Part shown: positions 38,865 to 51,110 of the stretch, one piece after another
Numbering within the stretch: the stretch's first letter is position 1
Layout of the letters: every line of letters starts with the position of its first letter
The notes under the pieces: generated by a model
Database searches by the model: none
What the model was told of the DNA's origin: nothing
What the model saw: only the letters and a program-made list of their open reading frames with translations
Made by a program: the position numbers and the translations under genes
From: Loxodes magnus
Lineage: Eukaryota > Ciliophora > Karyorelictea > Loxodida > Loxodidae
Direction: 5' to 3'
Assembly: GCA_946699065.1 (NCBI GenBank)
Contig: CAMPDV010000709.1
Span: 62,001 to 126,000, forward strand
Length of the DNA: 64,000 bases

Positions 38865-41800
38865 CTTTGAGAAGTAATAAGTATTTAGAAAAAGTTGAAT
38901 AAGTAAAGTAAGAAAAGAAGAAAGAATTTCAGTTTTAAGGAGTATGATTTGAGAAGTAATAAGTTTTTTGAAAAAGTTGAATAAGTAAAGTAAGAAAAGA
39001 AGATAGAGTTTCAGTTTTAAGGAGTATTCTTTGAGAAGTAATAAGTATTTAGAAAAAGTTGAATAAGTAAAGTAAGAAATGAAGATAGAATTTTAGTTTT
39101 AAGGAGTATGCTTAGAGAAGTAATAAGTATTTAGAAAAGTGAATAAGTAAAGTAAGAAAAGAAGATAGAGTTTCAGTTTTAAGGAGTATGATTTGAGAAG
39201 AAATAAGTATTTAGAAAAGTGAAGAAGTAAAGTAAGAAAAGAAGAAAGAATTTCAGTTTTAAGGAGTATGCTTAGAGAAGTAATAAGTATTTAGAAAAGT
39301 GAAGAAGTAAAGTAAGAAAAGATAGAGTTTCAGTTTTAAGGAGTATGCTTAGAGAAGGAATAAGTATTTAGAAAAGTGAAGAAGTAAAGTAAGAAAAAAA
39401 GAAAGAATTTCAGTTTTAAGGAGTATGCTTTGAGAAGTAATAAGTATTTAGAAAAAGTTGAATAAGTAAAGTAAGAAAAGAAGAAAGAATTTCAGTTTTA
39501 AGGAGTATGCTTTGAGAAGAAATAAGTATTTAGAAAAGTGAATAAGTAAAGTAAGAAAAAAAGAAAGAATTTCAGTTTTAAAGAGTATGCTTTGAAAAGA
39601 AATAAGTTTTTTGAAAAGTGAAGAAGTAAAGTAAGAAAAGAAGATAGAGTTTCAGTTTTAAGGAGTATGATTTGAAAAGAAATAATTATTTAGAAAAGTG
39701 AAGAAGTAAAGTAAGAAAAGAAGAAAGAATTTCAGTTTTAAAGAGTATGCTTTGAGAAGTAATAAGTATTTAGAAAAGTGAAGAAGTAAAGTAAGAAAAG
39801 ATAGAGTTTCAGTTTTAAGGAGTATGCTTAGAGAAGTAATAAGTATTTAGAAAAGTGAAGAAGTAAAGTAAGAAAAAAAGAAAGAATTTCAGTTTTAAGG
39901 AGTATGCTTAGAGAAGGAATAAGTATTTAGAAAAGTTGAATAAGTAAAGTAAGAAAAGAAGAAAGAATTTCAGTTTTAAGGAGTATGCTTTGAGAAGTAA
40001 TAAGTATTTAGAAAAGTGAAGAAGTAAAGTAAGAAAAGATAGAGTTTCAGTTTTAAGGAGTATGCTTAGAGAAGGAATAAGTATTTAGAAAAGTGAAGAA
40101 GTAAAGTAAGAAAAAAAGAAAGAATTTCAGTTTTAAGGAGTATGCTTTGAGAAGTAATAAGTATTTAGAAAAAGTTGAATAAGTAAAGTAAGAAAAGAAG
40201 AAAGAATTTCAGTTTTAAGGAGTATGCTTTGAGAAGAAATAAGTATTTAGAAAAGTGAATAAGTAAAGTAAGAAAAAAAGAAAGAATTTCAGTTTTAAAG
40301 AGTATGCTTTGAGAAGTAATAAGTATTTAGAAAAAGTTGAATAAGTAAAGTAAGAAAAGAAGATAGAGTTTCAGTTTTAAGGAGTATGATTTGAAAAGAA
40401 ATAATTATTTAGAAAAGTGAAGAAGTAAAGTAAGAAAAGAAGAAAGAATTTCAGTTTTAAAGAGTATGCTTTGAGAAGTAATAAGTATTTAGAAAAGTGA
40501 AGAAGTAAAGTAAGAAAAGATAGAGTTTCAGTTTTAAGGAGTATGCTTAGAGAAGTAATAAGTATTTAGAAAAGTGAAGAAGTAAAGTAAGAAAAAAAGA
40601 AAGAATTTCAGTTTTAAGGAGTATGCTTAGAGAAGGAATAAGTATTTAGAAAAGTTGAATAAGTAAAGTAAGAAAAGAAGAAAGAATTTCAGTTTTAAGG
40701 AGTATGATTTGAGAAGTAATAAGTTTTTTGAATAGTGAATAAGTAAAGTAAGAAAAGAAGAAAGAATTTCAGTTTTAAGGAGTATGATTTGAGAAGTAAT
40801 AAGTTTTTTGAAAAAGTTGAATAAGTAAAGTAAGAAAAGAAGATAGAGTTTCAGTTTTAAGGAGTATGCTTAGAGAAGGAATAAGTATTTAGAAAAGTTG
40901 AATAAGTAAAGTAAGAAAAGAAGAAAGAATTTCAGTTTTAAGGAGTATGATTTGAGAAGTAATAAGTTTTTTGAAAAAGTTGAATAAGTAAAGTAAGAAA
41001 AGAAGATAGAGTTTCAGTTTTAAGGAGTATTCTTTGAGAAGTAATAAGTATTTAGAAAAAGTTGAATAAGTAAAGTAAGAAATGAAGATAGAATTTTAGT
41101 TTTAAGGAGTATTCTTTGAGAAGTAATAAGTATTTAGAAAAAGTTGAATAAGTAAAGTAAGAAATGAAGATAGAATTTCAGTTTTAAAGAGTATGCTTAG
41201 AGAAGTAATAAGTATTTAGAAAAGTGAATAAGTAAAGTAAGAAAAGAAGATAGAGTTTCAGTTTTAAGGAGTATGATTTGAGAAGAAATAAGTATTTAGA
41301 AAAGTGAAGAAGTAAAGTAAGAAAAGAAGAAAGAATTTCAGTTTTAAGGAGTATGCTTAGAGAAGTAATAAGTATTTAGAAAAGTGAAGAAGTAAAGTAA
41401 GAAAAGATAGAGTTTCAGTTTTAAGGAGTATGCTTAGAGAAGGAATAAGTATTTAGAAAAGTGAAGAAGTAAAGTAAGAAAAAAAGAAAGAATTTCAGTT
41501 TTAAGGAGTATGCTTTGAGAAGTAATAAGTATTTAGAAAAAGTTGAATAAGTAAAGTAAGAAAAGAAGAAAGAATTTCAGTTTTAAGGAGTATGCTTTGA
41601 GAAGAAATAAGTATTTAGAAAAGTGAATAAGTAAAGTAAGAAAAAAAGAAAGAATTTCAGTTTTAAAGAGTATACTTTGAAAAGTAATAAGTATTCAGAA
41701 AAAGTTGAATAAGTAAAGTAAGAAAAGAAGATAGAGTTTCAGTTTTAAGGAGTATGATTTGAAAAGAAATAATTATTTAGAAAAGTGAAGAAGTAAAGTA

Positions 41801-44231
41801 AGAAAAGAAGAAAGAATTTCAGTTTTAAAGAGTATGCTTTGAGAAGTAATAAGTATTTAGAAAAGTGAAGAAGTAAAGTAAGAAAAGATAGAGTTTCAGT
41901 TTTAAGGAGTATGCTTAGAGAAGTAATAAGTATTTAGAAAAGTGAAGAAGTAAAGTAAGAAAAAAAGAAAGAATTTCAGTTTTAAGGAGTATGCTTAGAG
42001 AAGTAATAAGTATTTAGAAAAGTGAAGAAGTAAAGTAAGAAAAGATAGAGTTTCAGTTTTAAGGAGTATGCTTAGAGAAGTAATAAGTATTTAGAAAAGT
42101 GAATAAGTAAAGTATGAAAAGAAGATAGAGTTTCAGTTTTAAGGAGTATGCTTTGAGAAGTAATAAGTATTTAGAAAAGTGAATAAGTAAAGTAAGAAAA
42201 AAAGAAAGAATTTCAGTTTTAAAGAGTATGCTTTGAGAAGTAATAAGTATTTAGAAAAGTTGAATAAGTAAAGTAAGAAAAGAAGAAAGAATTTCAGTTT
42301 TAAAGAATATGCTTTGAGAAGTAATAAGTATTTATAAAAGTGAATAAGTAAAGTAAGAAAAAAAGAAAGAATTTCAGTTTTAAGGAGTATGCTTAGAGAA
42401 GGAATATGTATTTAGAAAAGTGAATAAGTAAAGTAAGAAAAGAAGATAGAGTTTCAGTTTTAAGGAGTATGCTTTGAGAAGTGATAAGTTTTTTGAAAAG
42501 TGAATAAGTAAAGTAAGAAAAAAGATAGAGTTTCAGTTTTAAGGAGTATGCTTAGAGAAGTAATAAGTATTTAGAAAAGTGAATAAGTAAAGTAAGAAAA
42601 GAAGATAGAATTTCAGTTTTAAGGAGTATGCTTTGAGAAGTAATAAGTATTTAAAAAAGTGAAGAAGTAAAGTAAAAAAAAAGATAGAATTTCAGTTTTA
42701 AGGAGTATGCTTTGAGAAGTAATAAGTTTTTTGAAAAGTGAATAAGTAAAGTAAGAAAAGAAGATAGAGTTTCAGTTTTAAGGAGTATGCTTTGAGAAGT
42801 AATAAGTATTTGGAAAAGTGAATAAGTAAAGTATGAAAAGAAGAAAGAATTTCAGTTTTAAGGAGTATGATTTGAGAAGTAATAAGTTTTTTGAATAGTG
42901 AATAAGTAAAGTAAGAAAAGAAGATAGAGTTTCAGTTTTAAGGAGTGTGCTTTGAAAAGAAATAAGTTTTTTGAAAAGTGAAGAAGTAAAGTAAGAAAAG
43001 AAGATAGAGTTTCAGTTTTAATGAGTATGATTGGAGAAGTAATAAGTTTTTTGAAAAGTGAATAAGTAAAGTAAGAAAAGAAGATTGAGTTTAAGTTTTA
43101 AGGAGTGTGCTTTGAAAAGAAATAAGTTTTTTGAAAAGTGAAGAAGTAAAGTAAGAAAAGAAGATAGAGTTTCAGTTTTAAGGAGTATGCTTTGAGAAGG
43201 AATATGTATTTAGAAAAGTGAAGAAGTAAAGTAAGAAAAAAAGAAAGAATTTCAGTTTTAAGGAGTATGCTTTGAGAAGGAATAAGTATTTAGAAAAGTG
43301 AATAAGTAAAGTAAGAAAAAAAGAAAGAATTTCAGTTTTAAGGATTATGCTTTGAGAAGTAATAAGTATTTAGAAAAGTGAAGAAGTAAAGTAAGAAAAA
43401 AAGAAAGGATTTCAGTTTTAAAGAGTAAGCTTTGAGAAGTAATAAGTATTTAAAAAAGTGAAGAAGTAAAGTAAGAAAAGAAGATAGAATTTCAGTTTTA
43501 AAGAGTATGCTTAGAGAAGGAATAAGTATTACGAAAAGTGAAGAAGTAAAGTAAAAAAAGAAGATAGAGTTTCAGTTTTAAGGAGTATGCTTTGAGAAGA
43601 AATAAGTATTTAGAAAAGTGAAGAAGTAAAGTAAGAAGAGAAGATAGAGTTTCAGTTTTAAGGAGTATGATTTGAGAAGTAATAAGTTTTTTGAAAAAGT
43701 TGAATAAGTAAAGTAAGAAAAAAAGAAAGAATTTCAGTTTTAAAGAGTATGCTTTGAGAAGTAATAAGTATTTAAAAAAGTGAAGAAGTAAAGTAAAAAA
43801 AAAGATAGAATTTCATATTTAGGTAGTATGATTTGAGAAGTAATATGTATTTAGAAAAGTGAAGAAGTAAAGTAAGAAAAGAAAAAAGAATTTCAGTTTT
43901 AAGGAGTATGATTTGAGAAAAAATAAGTATTTAGAAAAAGTTGAATAAGTAAAGTAAGAAAAGAAGATAGAATTTCAGTTTTAAGGAGTATGATTTGAGA
44001 AGTAATAAGTTTTTTGAATAGTGAATAAGTAAAGTAAGAAAAGAAGATAGAGTTTCAGTTTTAAGGAGTGTGCTTTGAAAAGAAATAAGTTTTTTGAAAA
44101 GTGAAGAAGTAAAGTAAGAAAAGAAGATAGAGTTTCAGTTTTATTGAGTATGCTTAGAGAAGTAATAGTTTTTTGAAAAGTGAATAAGTAAAGTAAGAAA
44201 AGAAGAAAGAATTTCAGTTTTAAAGAGTATG
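38865..44231. repeat. 5.37-kb higher-order unit, copy 2
   Basis: Tandem partner of copy 1. Landmarks repeat in the same order: gaaatgaag near 41081, tactttgaaaag at 41673, gaagtgataag near 42481, agtaagctt near 43425, attacgaaaag near 43529, tcatatttaggtagtatg at 43813. Differences from copy 1 that I found are mostly whole-monomer replacements, near 39590, 39980, 40870 and 41970-42050, plus a one-base length change near 42259 and a substitution near 38920 (gaaag for gatag). Confidence 0.8.
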
Positions 44232-46025
44232 CTTTGAGAAGTAATAAGTATTTAGAAAAAGTTGAATAAGTAAAGTAAGAAAAGAAGAAAGAATTTCAGT
44301 TTTAAGGAGTATGATTTGAGAAGTAATAAGTTTTTTGAATAGTGAATAAGTAAAGTAAGAAAAGAAGAAAGAATTTCAGTTTTAAGGAGTATGATTTGAG
44401 AAGTAATAAGTTTTTTGAAAAAGTTGAATAAGTAAAGTAAGAAAAGAAGATAGAGTTTCAGTTTTAAGGAGTATTCTTTGAGAAGTAATAAGTATTTAGA
44501 AAAAGTTGAATAAGTAAAGTAAGAAATGAAGAAAGAATTTTAGTTTTAAGGAGTATGCTTTGAGAAGAAATAAGTATTTAGAAAAAGTTGAATAAGTAAA
44601 GTAAGAAAAGAAGATAGAGTTTCAGTTTTAAGGAGTATGATTTGAGAAGAAATAAGTATTTAGAAAAGTGAAGAAGTAAAGTAAGAAAAGAAGAAAGAAT
44701 TTCAGTTTTAAGGAGTATGCTTAGAGAAGTAATAAGTATTTAGAAAAGTGAAGAAGTAAAGTAAGAAAAGATAGAGTTTCAGTTTTAAGGAGTATGCTTA
44801 GAGAAGGAATAAGTATTTAGAAAAGTGAAGAAGTAAAGTAAGAAAAAAAGAAAGAATTTCAGTTTTAAGGAGTATGCTTTGAGAAGTAATAAGTATTTAG
44901 AAAAAGTTGAATAAGTAAAGCAAGAAAAGAAGAAAGAATTTCAGTTTTAAGGAGTATGCTTTGAGAAGAAATAAGTATTTAGAAAAGTGAATAAGTAAAG
45001 TAAGAAAAAAAGAAAGAATTTCAGTTTTAAAGAGTATGCTTTGAGAAGTAATAAGTATTTAGAAAAAGTTGAATAAGTAAAGTAAGAAAAGAAGATAGAG
45101 TTTCAGTTTTAAGGAGTATGCTTTGAGAAGGAATATGTATTTAGAAAAGTGAAGAAGTAAAGTAAGAAAAAAAGAAAGAATTTCAGTTTTAAGGAGTATG
45201 CTTTGAGAAGGAATAAGTATTTAGAAAAGTGAATAAGTAAAGTAAGAAAAGAAGATAGAGTATTAGTTTCAAGGAGTATGCTTAGAGAAGTAATAAGTAT
45301 TTAGAAAAGTGAAGAAGTAAAGTAAGAAAAAAAGAAAGAATTTCAGTTTTAAGGAGTATGCTTAGAGAAGGAATAAGTATTTAGAAAAGTTGAATAAGTA
45401 AAGTAAGAAAAGAAGAAAGAATTTCAGTTTTAAGGAGTATGCTTAGAGAAGTAATAAGTATTTAGAAAAGTGAATAAGTAAAGTATGAAAAGAAGATAGA
45501 GTTTCAGTTTTAAGGAGTATGCTTTGAGAAGTAATAAGTATTTAGAAAAGTGAATAAGTAAAGTAAGAAAAAAAGAAAGAATTTCAGTTTTAAAGAGTAT
45601 GCTTTGAGAAGTAATAAGTATTTAGAAAAAGTTGAATAAGTAAAGTAAGAAAAGAAGAAAGAATTTCAGTTTTAAAGAATATGCTTTGAGAAGTAATAAG
45701 TATTTATAAAAGTGAATAAGTAAAGTAAGAAAAAAAGAAAGAATTTCAGTTTTAAGGAGTATGCTTAGAGAAGGAATATGTATTTAGAAAAGTGAATAAG
45801 TAAAGTAAGAAAAGAAGATAGAGTTTCAGTTTTAAGGAGTATGCTTTGAGAAGTGATAAGTTTTTTGAAAAGTGAATAAGTAAAGTAAGAAAAAAGATAG
45901 AGTTTCAGTTTTAAGGAGTATGCTTAGAGAAGTAATAAGTATTTAGAAAAGTGAATAAGTAAAGTAAGAAAAGAAGATAGAATTTCAGTTTTAAGGAGTA
46001 TGCTTTGAGAAGTAATAAGTATTTA
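44232..46025. repeat. 5.37-kb unit, shortened copy 3
   Basis: Begins as copies 1 and 2 begin but has an extra monomer (ttttttgaatagtg) near 44330, then rejoins the unit much further along. Offset to copy 1 is 10,986 near 44218 and 8,739 near 45421, so about 2.25 kb (28 monomers) of the unit is missing between. The final part, 45421-46020, follows 36682-37270 with the gaagtgataag monomer near 45850. Near 45250 sits an unusual gatagagtattag followed by tttcaagg, a state otherwise typical of domain 1. Confidence 0.68.
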
Positions 46026-46616
46026 GAAAAGTGAAGAAGTAAAGTAAGAAAAGAAGATAAAATTTCATTTTTAGATAGTATGATTTGAGAAGAAATAAGT
46101 ATTTGGAAAAGTGAAGAAGTAAAGTAAGAAAAGAAGATAGAGTTTCAGTTTTAAGGAGTATGCTTAGAGAAGTAATAAGTATTTGGAAAAGTGAATAAGT
46201 AAAGTATGAAAAGAAGAAAGAATTTCAGTTTTATTGAGTGTGCTTTGAGAAGAAATAATTATTTAGAAAAGTGAATATGTAAAGTAAGAAAAGAAGAAAG
46301 AATTTCAGTTTTAAAGAGTATGCTTTGAGAAGTAATAAGTATTTAGAAAAAGTTGAATAAGTAAAGTAAGAAAAAAAGATAGAGTTTCAGTTTTAAGGAG
46401 TATGATTTGAGAAGTAATAAGTATTTAGAAAAAGTTGAATAAGTAAAGTAAAAAAAGAAGATAGAGTTTCAGTTTTAAGGAGTATGCTTTGAGAAGTAAT
46501 AAGTATTTAGAAAAGTGAAGAAGTAAAGTAAGAAAAGAAGATAGAATATCAGTTTTAAAGAGTATGCTTAGAGAAGAAATAAGTATTTAGAAAAGTGAAT
46601 AAGTAAAGTAAGAAAA

Positions 46617-47759
46617 GAAGATAGAGTTTCAGTTTTAAAGAGTATGCTTTGTAAAGTAATAAGTTTTTTGAAAAGTGAATAAGTAAAGTAAGAAAAAAAG
46701 AAAGAATTTCAGTTTTAAGGAGTATGCTTAGAGAAGGAATATGTATTTAAAAAAGTGAAGAAGTAAAGTAAGAAAAGAAGATAGAGTTTCAGTTTTAAGG
46801 AGTATGCTTTAAGAAGGAATAAGTATTTAGAAAAAGTTGAATAAGTAAAGTAAGAAAAAAAGAAAGAATTTCAGTTTTAAGGAGTATGATTTGAGAAGTA
46901 ATAAGTTTTTTGAATAGTGAATAAGTAAAGTAAGAAAAGAAGATTGAGTTTAAGTTTTATTGAGTGTGCTTTGAGAAGAAATAATTATTTAGAAAAGTGA
47001 ATATGTAAAGTAAGAAAAGAAGAAAGAATTTCAGTTTTAAAGAGTATGCTTTGAGAAGTAATAAGTATTTAGAAAAAGTTGAATAAGTAAAGTAAGAAAA
47101 AAAGAAAGAATTTCAGTTTTAAGGAGTATGATTTGAGAAGTAATAAGTATTTAGAAAAGTGAAGAAGTAAAGTAAGAAAAGATAGAGTTTCAGTTTTAAA
47201 GAGTATGCTTTGTAAAGTAATAAGTTTTTTGAAAAGTGAATAAGTAAAGTAAGAAAAAAAGAAAGAATTTCAGTTTTAAGGAGTATGCTTAGAGAAGGAA
47301 TATGTATTTAAAAAAGTGAAGAAGTAAAGTAAGAAAAGAAGATAGAGTTTCAGTTTTAAGGAGTATGCTTTAAGAAGGAATAAGTATTTAGAAAAAGTTG
47401 AATAAGTAAAGTAAGAAAAAAAGAAAGAATTTCAGTTTTAAGGAGTATGATTTGAGAAGTAATAAGTTTTTTGAATAGTGAATAAGTAAAGTAAGAAAAG
47501 AAGATTGAGTTTAAGTTTTATTGAGTGTGCTTTGAGAAGAAATAATTATTTAGAAAAGTGAATATGTAAAGTAAGAAAAGAAGAAAGAATTTCAGTTTTA
47601 AAGAGTATGCTTTGAGAAGTAATAAGTATTTAGAAAAAGTTGAATAAGTAAAGTAAGAAAAAAAGAAAGAATTTCAGTTTTAAGGAGTATGATTTGAGAA
47701 GTAATAAGTATTTAGAAAAGTGAAGAAGTAAAGTAAGAAAAGATAGAGTTTCAGTTTTA
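46617..47759. repeat. Tandem duplication of a 561-bp, 7-monomer unit
   Basis: The unit carries the rare gctttgtaaagtaataag (46646 and 47207), gctttaagaaggaataag (near 46806 and 47368) and attgagtttaag followed by gtgaatatgtaaag. The offset is 561 bp throughout. The second unit ends near 47743 with a few more bases of the same pattern before divergence at 47760. One further gctttaagaagg monomer occurs near 49377. Confidence 0.78.
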
Positions 47760-50629
47760 AGGAGTATGATTGGAGAAGTAATAAGTATTTAGAAAAGTGA
47801 AGAAGTAAAGTAAGAAAAGAAGATAAAATTTCATTTTTAGATAGTATGATTTGAGAAGAAATAAGTATTTGGAAAAGTGAAGAAGTAAAGTAAGAAAAGA
47901 AGATAGAGTTTCAGTTTTAAGGAGTATGATTTGAGAAGTAATAAGTTTTTTGAAAAGTGAATAAGTAAAGTAAGAAAAGAAGATTGAGTTTAAGTTTTAT
48001 TGAGTGTGCTTTGAGAAGTAATAAGTTTTTTGAAAAAGTTGAATAAGTAAAGTAAGAAAAGAAGATAGAGTTTCAGTTTTAAGGAGTATGCTTTGAGAAG
48101 TAATAAGTATTTAGAAAAAGTTGAATAAGTAAAGTAAGAAAAGAAGATAGAGTTTCAGTTTTAAGGAGTATGCTTTGAGAAGTAATAAGTATTTAGAAAA
48201 AGTTGAATAAGTAAAGTAAGAAAAGATAGAGTTTCAGTTTTAAGGAGTATGATTTGAGAAGTAATAAGTATTTATAAAAGTGAAGAAGTAAAGTAAGAAA
48301 AGAAGAAAGAATTTCAGTTTTAAGGAGTGTGCTTTGAAAAGAAATAAGTTTTTTGAAAAAGTTGAATAAGTAAAGTAAGAAAAGAAGATAGAGTTTCAGT
48401 TTTATTGAGTATGCTTAGAGAAGTAATAGTTTTTTGAAAAGTGAATAAGTAAAGTAAGAAAAGAAGAAAGAATTTCAGTTTTAAAGAGTATGCTTTGAGA
48501 AGTAATAAGTATTTAGAAAAAGTTGAATAAGTAAAGTAAGAAAAGAAGAAAGAATTTCAGTTTTAAGGAGTATGATTTGAGAAGTAATAAGTTTTTTGAA
48601 AAGTGAATAAGTAAAGTAAGAAAAGAAGATTGAGTTTAAGTTTTATTGAGTGTGCTTTGAGAAGTAATAAGTTTTTTGAAAAAGTTGAATAAGTAAAGTA
48701 AGAAAAGAAGATAGAGTTTCAGTTTTAAGGAGTATGCTTTGAGAAGTAATAAGTATTTAGAAAAAGTTGAATAAGTAAAGTAAGAAATGAAGATAGAATT
48801 TTAGTTTTAAGGAGTATGCTTTGAGAAGAAATAAGTATTTAGAAAAAGTTGAATAAGTAAAGTAAGAAAAGAAGATAGAGTTTCAGTTTTAAGGAGTATG
48901 ATTTGAGAAGTAATAAGTATTTATAAAAGTGAAGAAGTAAAGTAAGAAAAGAAGAAAGAATTTCAGTTTTAAGGAGTATGCTTAGAGAAGTAATAAGTAT
49001 TTAGAAAAGTGAAGAAGTAAAGTAAGAAAAGATAGAGTTTCAGTTTTAAGGAGTATGCTTAGAGAAGGAATAAGTATTTAGAAAAGTGAAGAAGTAAAGT
49101 AAGAAAAGATGGAGTTTCAGTTTTAAGGAGTATGCTTTGAGAAGAAATAAGTATTTAAAAAAATTGAATAAGTAAAGTAAGAAAAGAAGATAGAGTTTCA
49201 GTTTTAAGGAGTATGCTTTGAGAAGTAATAAGTATTTAGAAAAAGTTGAATAAGTAAAGTAAGAAAAAAAGAAAGAATTTCAGTTTTAAGGAGTATGATT
49301 TGAGAAGTAATAAGTATTTATAAAAGTGAAGAAGTAAAGTAAGAAAAGAAGATAGAGTTTCAGTTTTAAGGAGTATGCTTTAAGAAGGAATAAGTATTTA
49401 GAAAAAGTTGAATAAGTAAAGTAAGAAAAAAAGAAAGAATTTCAGTTTTAAGGAGTATGATTTGAGAAGTAATAAGTTTTTTGAATAGTGAATAAGTAAA
49501 GTAAGAAAAGAAGATTGAGTTTAAGTTTTATTGAGTGTGCTTTGAGAAGTAATAAGTTTTTTGAAAAGTGAATAAGTAAAGTAAGAAAAGAAGATAGAGT
49601 TTCAGTTTTAAGGAGTATGCTTAGAGAAGTAATAAGTATTTAGAAAAGTGAATAAGTAAAGTAAGAAAAAAAGAAAGAATTTCAGTTTTAAAGAGTATGA
49701 TTTGAGAAGTAATAAGTTTTTTGAAAAGTGAATAAGTAAAGTAAGAAAAAAAGAAAGAATTTCAGTTTTAAGGAGTATGATTTGAGAAGTAATAAGTATT
49801 TATAAAAGTGAAGAAGTAAAGTAAGAAAAGAAGAAAGAATTTCAGTTTTAAATAGTATTCTTTGAGAAGTAATAAGTATTTATAAAAGCGAAGAAGTAAA
49901 GCAAGAAAAGAAGATAGAATTTCAGTTTTAAGGAGTATGCTTTGAGAAGTAATAAGTATTTAGAAAAAGTTGAATAAGTAAAGTAAGAAAAAAAGAAAGA
50001 ATTTCAGTTTTAAGGAGTATGATTTGAGAAGTAATAAGTATTTATAAAAGTGAAGAAGTAAAGTAAGAAAAAAAGATAGAGTTTCAGTTTTAAGGAGTAT
50101 GCTTTGAGAAGTAATAAGTATTTAGAAAAGTGAAGAAGTAAAGTAAGAAAAGAAGATAGAATATCAGTTTTAAGGAGTATGCTTTGAGAAGTAATAAGTA
50201 TTTAGAAAAGTGAAGAAGTAAAGTATGAAAAGAAGATAGAGTTTCAGTTTTAAGGAGTATGCTTTGAGAAGTAATAAGTATTTAGAAAAGTGAAGAAGTA
50301 AAGTAAGAAAAGATAGAGTTTCAGTTTTAAGGAGTATGCTTAGAGAAGTAATAAGTATTTAGAAAAGTGAAGAAGTAAAGTAAGAAAAAAAGAAAGAATT
50401 TCAGTTTTAAAGAGTATGCTTTGAGAAGTAATAAGTATTTAGAAAAGTGAAGAAGTAAAGTAAGAAAAGAAGAAAGAATTTCAGTTTTAAGGAGTATGCT
50501 TTGAGAAGAAATAAGTTTTTTGAAAAGTGAATAAGTAAAGTAAGAAAAGAAGATAGAGTTTCAGTTTTAAGGAGTATGCTTAGAGAAGTAATAAGTATTT
50601 ATAAAAGTGAATAAGTAAAGTAAGAAAAG

Positions 50630-51110
50630 AAGAAAGAATTTCAGTTTTAAAGAGTATGCTTTGAGAAGTAATAAGTTTTTTGAAAAGTGAATAAGTAAAG
50701 TAAGAAAAAAAGAAAGAATTTCAGTTTTAAGGAGTATGCTTAGAGAAGGAATAAGTATTTAGAAAAGTTGAATAAGTAAAGCAAGAAAAGAAGATAGAGT
50801 TTCAGTTTTAAGGAGTATGCTTAGAGAAGTAATAAGTATTTAGAAAAGTGAAGAAGTAAAGTAAGAAAAGATAGAGTTTCAGTTTTAAGGAGTATGCTTT
50901 GAGAAGGAATAAGTATTTAGAAAAGTGAAGAAGTAAAGTAAGAAAAGATAGAGTTTCAGTTTTAAGGAGTATGATTGGAGAAGTAATAAGTATTTAGAAA
51001 AGTGAAGAAGTAAAGTAAGAAAAGAAGATAAAATTTCATTTTTAGATAGTATGATTTGAGAAGAAATAAGTATTTGGAAAAGTGAAGAAGTAAAGTAAGA
51101 AAAGAAGATA
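50630..51110. repeat. 0.48-kb block, pairs with 52393-52873
   Basis: Offset 1,763 bp (22 monomers). The shared order is aaagcaag, two 77-bp gaaaagatagag monomers, gattggagaag, then gataaaatttc with atttttagatagtatg and tatttggaaaagtg. The same tail recurs near 55350-55600 and, in part, at 46060, 47820 and in domain 3. Confidence 0.7.
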
